Shown here one piece after another: positions 58,641-64,000 of a DNA stretch of 64,000 bases. Source of the stretch: Combretum micranthum (Eukaryota; Streptophyta; Magnoliopsida; Myrtales; Combretaceae); assembly GCA_024138025.1 (NCBI GenBank), contig JAMXBD010000391.1, positions 990,399-1,054,398 of the forward strand, in the 5' to 3' direction. The notes under the pieces are model-generated. The model made no database searches. It worked only from the letters and a program-made list of their open reading frames with translations, and was not told the origin of the DNA. Positions within the stretch are counted from its first letter, which is position 1; each line of letters opens with the position of its first letter. A program made the position numbers and the translations under genes.

Positions 58641-60412
58641 CAAAAATATCTTTTTGACAGCCCGTGCTCTTTTGAAAACATTTTTATCAACTTCAAACAT
58701 CATTTTTAAACACATATACAACTTCAAACATGAATATACTTTACTTTCAACATATCAAACACTTCAAATATCATTTTAAACAACTCAAACACTTCAACAC
58801 TTCCAACAACTCCATCAAACTTCTATTCTCAATTCATCATTCTCCTCATCACAATCCCAACTTCCATCAACCATAAATCCAATAAATACATATATAAACA
58901 GCACTTTTAACTTATTTATAACATCCATACATCATATAAACATATAAAAGAACAATTAAAGTAAAAGATGAATTGAAATAGAAAACTTATCTATCCAAGA
59001 ACACATGTACTCTTGATTTTTCTTTATACTTCTAGCTTGATTTCCTTCTCTAATCCCCATTTCTAACTTGATTATCTTTTATTCCTTCTTGAATTTGAGA
59101 TTTAAAGAGAAGAATTTGAGAGAAAAAAGAAAAGGAAAGGAGGAGAAGAAGAAATGGATACATGAAAAGAATCAGAAGAAAAGAGAGAGAGAGAGAGAGA
59201 TAAAAGGCAGGCAACAAAAGAAATATAAAATAGAAAAGATAAATATAAATATATTTTCAAAATAACGTATTAGATTTAGAACTACCAGATCAATATCTAT
59301 ATTCCAGAAGTATTTAAAAGATGATTTCTGAACCATTAGATTATAAATTGAGATCTTAAAATAAGAACTTGATTTAGGAATTTATTTTAGATAAAAAGAT
59401 ATTTAATTGGAGTTCGGGTTTAAAACTGATATTGTTATTCAAGCAAATGAACTCAAATTTTACTAAGATTTAGGAATTAGTTTTTAGGTTAAGAATCAAG
59501 GATTTAGGAATTCTCTAAACACTTTGATGACATGTTTAGGGAATTTGAAACTCAAATCTCAAACCAACTTAATTATTAGCTAATTAAATTATATCAACTT
59601 GTCTATTTAAATCCTATAATTCATTTTAGTCATTTAATCTATCTAAACTCAATTTCTAATCTAGGTGAAGGTTTGCGGTATTTCAATTATCTATAAAAGA
59701 AAGGAATGAGTCGAAACCTAGTACAACAGTAACACAAGCACACACGATATGATCACACACTTCTATTCTAATGCACATGCAACAACAATAAATTTATATC
59801 TTGAATTTAGATAGAGAAAATCAACAGTGAAGCACTCACACTGTGGTAACATGACAGGGAACCTAAGGGTTCTGGGTAGCAGCAACTACTTAGGGAGTAG
59901 ATATAGACAGCCTGAACACGTATGTCTCCTAATTGTATATCGATAAGTAGCATCATTTAGGGGTCACAGTTGTTATTCATCTATACCTATCAAAGTTTAT
60001 GTAAGGACCCGCTATCATCCCTATATTTGAAATAGGCGATAACAGTTCCCCAACCACATCTAACCTATAAAATTATATGTAAGGTTGCCTGAAAGAATTG
60101 TTTGAGAAATTGTTTATCTAATTCCATATAGATAATATAATAGGAATCATAATATATATATATATATATATATATTTTAAACCTTAAATAGTTATACTAC
60201 CACACTACCAACACATTTTGGCAAAGGAAACAACTTAACTCCTTCATAGCTAAGTACATATATATATACATATTACATCTGAAGGCTTCTTACAAGCCTT
60301 AACGAAATCTTCAAAACACAACCCAAACTAACACTTTAATTACATTATCAACAAAAGGAATCACATGTAATATATTACAAATCATAGGGTTCCATTGAGT
60401 CCATGGTTAACT

Positions 60413-60492
60413 CTAATCCTCCAAACCATCAAGAAAATCTTCAAAGTCGGTTCCGTACCCCATACTCGCATAGAACTCATCGGAGTCATCAC
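60413..60492 (-). other. Acidic mini-exon of S-h
   Basis: The acceptor CCATTTCAG is followed by GDDSDEFYASMGYG then TDFEDFLDGLED and TAG, uninterrupted. This is the best-preserved copy. Confidence 0.5.
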
Positions 60493-61249
60493 CTGAAATG
60501 GATAAAATATGAGCCAAAGGCCCAGTACACAAGTAACGAATACAAATGCAAAGTGGGTCACACATTCTTAGACTAATGCATTATGCAACAATCAATGGTT
60601 TATTGTTAGGTCTTTAGTTAGTAAAACAAAACGGGAGTATTTAAACTTCGGACAATAAGGATCTAGTATTACGTTCGCCTCCCTGAGTGGTCCCTATTGT
60701 TCATACAGACTAGGCAGCCCCACCTTCAGGAGTAGCCTGTAATACTAGGGGGTCCTGAGTAACGCATCACGACGCTTAGGAGGTTGATATGAGTAGCTCG
60801 GATACTTATATCTCCTAGATAATTCTATCCATTAACGAGAAAGTATCCTGCCCCCAATTTGAGTAGGGTGCCGCTCTCCGAATCAGATTCAACGGCAAAT
60901 AAGGACAAGCAACACTCATAAATTAATAAGGTTTTCTTAATTTAAAGTAATTTAGTTATGATGCCTACCCTAACAAAGAAACAAGCAAGTTACTGCGTAC
61001 CTAATATCGCTCAGGAACTAACGGGGTCAGCTGGGCGAGAGTCTATCACTGTTTAAAACAATATTAAATTTCACATTTAGCTTAAGCACTAATTAACTAG
61101 TGGAAAATATAATTAATCAAAGAAATTCAAATAAATTAATACAAGGTCATAATAAAGCATTTAAACATCCTATTACATCATAGGACACTCAACAATTAAT
61201 TATTTGATCATATATCAAACTTCGGAAAATTTTAAAGAAAGTTTTTAAA

Positions 61250-61720
61250 ATTCAAAAGTGCCGCCTTTGAACCGGTGTTCAATACACTAAAGATCAACAT
61301 TGCCAACACTAGCAATGTTCAAGGGTATGCCGACTGCCTTCATTATATGCCGGCGGCTTTGAGCCGATGTAGAATGCAAATCCAAATTTTCAAAAATTGC
61401 CGAGAGGTACACGGGGTTGATCCACGCTTGTGAATACCGCCAACACCGGCAGCATATCCATGTATGCTGGCAGCCTTTGATTTTACGCCGACGGCCTTAA
61501 GCCCGGCGTTAAAAATTAGGATTCTATTCTCATTCCACACCGCTCCTAAGCCAGCGGCGTTAGAATCCCAGTAGCCGGCATATAATTTGAAAAATGAACA
61601 CTGGCTGACTTTTCCAGTGAAAGCCGGTAGCATTCAAACGGCTTTAAGAAACTTGATTCGTTCACTTCCAACATCGCCTATACCGGTGGCGTAGAAGTGC
61701 CAGATGACGGCGTACGACCA
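61250..61720. repeat. GCCGGC-word cassette of S-h
   Basis: Words such as ATGCCGGCGGCTTTGAGCCG, ACGCCGACGGCCTTAAGC, CTAAGCCAGCGGCGT and CAGTAGCCGGCATA, collinear with the S-d cassette (reversed). Confidence 0.75.
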
Positions 61721-62951
61721 AATTTAAACCTATACGAAAATGTTTTTGATTTCCCCTGTTTTATTACAAAATTTGTTCACTTTCAAAAATTCCCCAAACT
61801 TAATCTAAACTTTCCAAAGCTTGTTATATATTCCAAACACTATCCTAACAACATGAATTCTACTTCTAATCATCAAAACACTAATCACACTTCAAATCTA
61901 CTCCTCACTACTCAATTCTTCAATTTTCCCAAAACACTCATCCTCACATATCAATATTCATACAAGATATAAACTACCACTCCTTTAGCCATATAATCTT
62001 ATTCAAACCACCATCAATGCACCAAATCAATCCTACACCAATTAGTGCATAGAATTCATTTTTATCTAACCTTTACAAACAAACACAATATAGAACATAA
62101 AATGAAAAGATTAAGCTTGCATTTAACTCATATGACTAAATCTTGACTTGGAATGATGTTTAATTCAAAAGCTTGTAGTTGATCTTGGCTTAGGGTCTAA
62201 GGTTTTGAGATGGAAAAGGAAGAAAGAAAAAGAGAATGGAAAGGAAAAGTCGTATGGGGAAATAGGGCTGCCAAAAAGGGTTCAAATCTTGCTCAAAACA
62301 AAGTCAATACTCATCCAAAATGTGTCTTTAGGGATATATTTATCCTAAGGTTAATTTGAGTGAATTTCAAATGCATTTGGGTTGGATTTAGGCTTAAAAA
62401 GTAAACTTAAATTTGGTCAAATTTCTGTCATTAATCTTAAGCAATTCAAAAGTAATTTTATTAAATTCTAAACATAACACATACATATTAATTTGCAAAA
62501 AACACACATACTCATTACACTATACACACATTTATACATATCATACAAAAATATTAATTTCATTATACTATACACATAAAAAATAACACATGTCTAACAC
62601 ATATACCAATTATATGATCCAAGCACTCAAACACACACACACACACACACATAATATATATATCATGTCAATAACACATTAATATGTAAATTAAGGAATT
62701 CATGTCTATTTCAGTCTATAATATAATTGTCACGACCTGCCACCCTAGACTCTACTGCAACAAAGGGAGTGCCCTTAAGCCCTCAAGCCACCTTAGGCAG
62801 GGATCATGATGCTAGGTACACTGACTTTCTCAGTGCACTTTTTAGCACAACTAGGATACTAGAGGCATTATGTAACGACTCAGAACTCTACTTATCGAGG
62901 TATTGTCCGCTTTAGCCACACAACACGGTTTTATCTTTTTTGGTGCTAGCA

Positions 62952-63014
62952 CTTCCTAGGGGATCACCCATACTAGGATTACTCTGTCATAAGCATGCTT
63001 AACTTTGGAGTTCT
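62952..63014 (-). promoter_or_regulatory. 5S rRNA-derived promoter in Cassandra 3' LTR
   Basis: Minus strand AGAACTCCAAAGTTAAGCAT, then TCCTAGTATGGGTGAT and CCCCTAGGAAG match the box A, intermediate element and box C region of plant 5S rRNA genes. This is a Pol III-type internal promoter of Cassandra, not a 5S gene. Confidence 0.88.
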
Positions 63015-63391
63015 AACAAACTCCAAGCCATTACACCAAAAAGGCACCCCTGTTGTTAAAGTTCCATGATCTATATTTGAGGGGTATCACATACTCCCCC
63101 ACTAATAGAATTGACGTCCTCGTTAGTTTCGTTACACAGATCCAGAACCATTGCTATTATATAATTTGTCACTACCTGCCACCCAGGCTCCACCAAAGAG
63201 CAGGGGGCGCCCCCACGCCTTCAGGCCATCATAGGTAAGGTTCGTGATGCTAAGTACATTGGCTCTCCTAGCACACCCTCAGGCACAACCAGGACATCAA
63301 AGATACTATGTAATGACTCAAAACTCTATCCACCAAGGTATTGTCCGCTTTGGCCACACGCCATACGGTTTTGTCATTTTTGGTGCCAACA

Positions 63392-63453
63392 CTTCCCAAG
63401 CGATTACCCATTGTGGGATTACTCTGCCCAGAGCATGCTTAACTTTGGGTTCT
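63392..63453 (-). promoter_or_regulatory. 5S rRNA-derived promoter in Cassandra 5' LTR
   Basis: The same region in the upstream LTR: AGAACCCAAAGTTAAGCATG, AATCCCACAATGGGTAATCG. It differs at several bases from the other LTR, so the insertion is not recent. Confidence 0.85.
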
Positions 63454-64000
63454 GACAAACCCCAAGCTATTATACCGAAAATACGCCTCTATGATTAGAG
63501 TTTCACGATTTATATTTAAGGTGTATTACAATAATGCAGCTCAACCAATCCTACAAACGTAAGCTATACTATATTACTTCTCTCCAATCTACCATTCGCT
63601 TTATTAGCTACCCACCGAGCTTCCCATGGTGCCTTAAGCACTTAACTACTGTGCTGGCACTGCTACATAAGTTTATCCCTCCCCAGACCGAATCTTAAAA
63701 AGGATACGAGCACACTTAGTAATTATATTTATGTCGTCTTTAAATATTAATTCATTCTAGGATCCTATCCTAGCAAGCAACACCTAAGTTATTACATACA
63801 TGTACTCAAGTGGAAATCCTACCACGAATAGATAATAGGTAATTGAAAGAACAAGAATCAATATAAAGAAATTATCTCAAATAAGTCTAAAGTTACCAAT
63901 TTAATCATTTATTCTTATTAGATTACTTATTACTAATGTCTCAAGTTACTTATACATATTACCTTTTCTAATATTATTCATAAATCAATATCAAGTTTTA

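Larger units (their letters stand above)
56235..59685 (-). mobile_element. S-family solo LTR, copy S-g
   Basis: 3451 bp from TGTAAAAACCCAACATGC to GCGGTATTTCA, with a perfect TSD ATTAT (56230-56234 and 59686-59690). The shared module is at about 56995-57125. The cassette slot carries a different repeat (58425-58640). The mini-exon is shortened (56637-56680). Purine-rich runs lie near 59100-59215. Confidence 0.9.
60000..62713 (-). mobile_element. S-family solo LTR, copy S-h
   Basis: 2714 bp, the same length as S-d, from TGTAAGGACCCGCTATC to ATGTCTATTTCA. The flanks GTTTA (59995-59999) and GTCTA (62714-62718) differ at one base. The shared module is at about 60680-60800, the cassette at 61250-61720 and the acidic mini-exon at 60413-60492. 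Closest relative in the window: S-d. Confidence 0.9.
62728..63530 (-). mobile_element. Complete Cassandra-type TRIM
   Basis: Two LTRs of exactly 364 bp (62728-63091 and 63167-63530) flank a 75-bp interior. TSD ATAAT is perfect (62723-62727 and 63531-63535). On the minus strand the interior holds a degraded PBS (TGGTTCTGGATC, like the initiator tRNA-Met type TGGTATCAGAGC) and a polypurine tract AGTGGGGGAGTA just before the 3' LTR (TGTGATACCCC). Each LTR contains 5S rRNA-like sequence. It has no coding capacity, so it would depend on enzymes of other elements. Confidence 0.93.
55887..64000 (-). mobile_element. S-type LTR, copy S-f, host of three insertions
   Basis: It starts TGTCATGCCCTAAATAGG and runs off the window. 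Its own sequence is 55887-56234, 59691-59999, 62719-62727 and 63536-64000; the rest is S-g, S-h and Cassandra with their duplications. It keeps a decayed shared module (about 59865-59930), the ATGAGTCGAAACCTAGTAC box (about 59707) and an acidic frame (56148-56205). More diverged than the other copies, as expected for the oldest layer. Confidence 0.6.

Noticed and set aside
62941..63046. A 5S rRNA gene
   Set aside because: The similarity covers only the promoter half, is diverged, occurs twice inside paired 364-bp LTRs with a TSD, and so belongs to Cassandra.
1..64000. An intact host protein-coding gene
   Set aside because: All recognisable coding segments are transposon proteins or broken gene fragments; none has an uninterrupted full-length reading.

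Overview
This window is plant nuclear DNA, most likely from a eudicot. The support is tRNA-derived SINEs, a Cassandra-type TRIM carrying 5S rRNA sequence, chromovirus and Tat-type Ty3/gypsy retrotransposons, an En/Spm (CACTA) transposon, hAT remains, and fragments of plant PPR and NYN-domain genes, all in AT-rich sequence. I see no intact host gene. Nearly all of the window is transposable elements, many nested, with several insertion orders readable from target-site duplications (TSDs).

Layout. 1-2662: an LTR of a family I call S (2.2-3.5 kb, ends TGTAARGACC...TTTCA or the reverse). 2663-5433: an old LTR piece, a decayed hAT transposase and a chromovirus-related LTR piece. 5434-13577: two head-to-head copies of the 5' half of one Ty3/gypsy element (ORF1, gag, protease, RT), forming a 3.8-kb inverted repeat around a 448-bp spacer. 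13735-17040: the PBS and truncated LTR of the right-hand copy. 17041-19786: same-strand gene fragments (PPR, an unrecognised one, an NYN nuclease pseudogene). About 19.8-25.8 kb: a Tat-like element on the minus strand with LTR, PBS, gag and protease but no visible RT, and a minisatellite-bearing 3' region. 25.8-29.1 kb: AT-rich sequence with MITE-like inverted repeats. 29136-34107: an S LTR with a second S LTR nested in it. 34816 to about 42.1 kb: a decayed CACTA element, then AT-rich tandem repeats split by an S solo LTR (43608-46321). 47.8-55.1 kb: more CACTA subterminal repeats split by an S solo LTR that itself holds a 3423-bp chromovirus solo LTR. 55.2-55.7 kb: two SINEs with TSDs. 55887 to the end: one S-type LTR holding an S solo LTR (56235-59685), another (60000-62713) and a complete Cassandra (62728-63530).

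The most interesting signals are these. (1) The Tekay-like element has an extra ORF before gag and a 110-bp GT...AG intron whose removal joins gag to protease in frame; a similar architecture is known from the distant Ogre lineage. (2) The 3.8-kb foldback, with signs of template switching at both junctions. (3) CpG-rich cassettes built from GCCGGC words lie inside LTRs of at least two families, and two S LTRs carry different repeats in what looks like the same slot. (4) Each S LTR has a short acidic reading frame, or a decayed form of it, next to a probable splice acceptor.

All boundaries and homologies were read by eye; family names rest on remembered protein motifs, not on searches.
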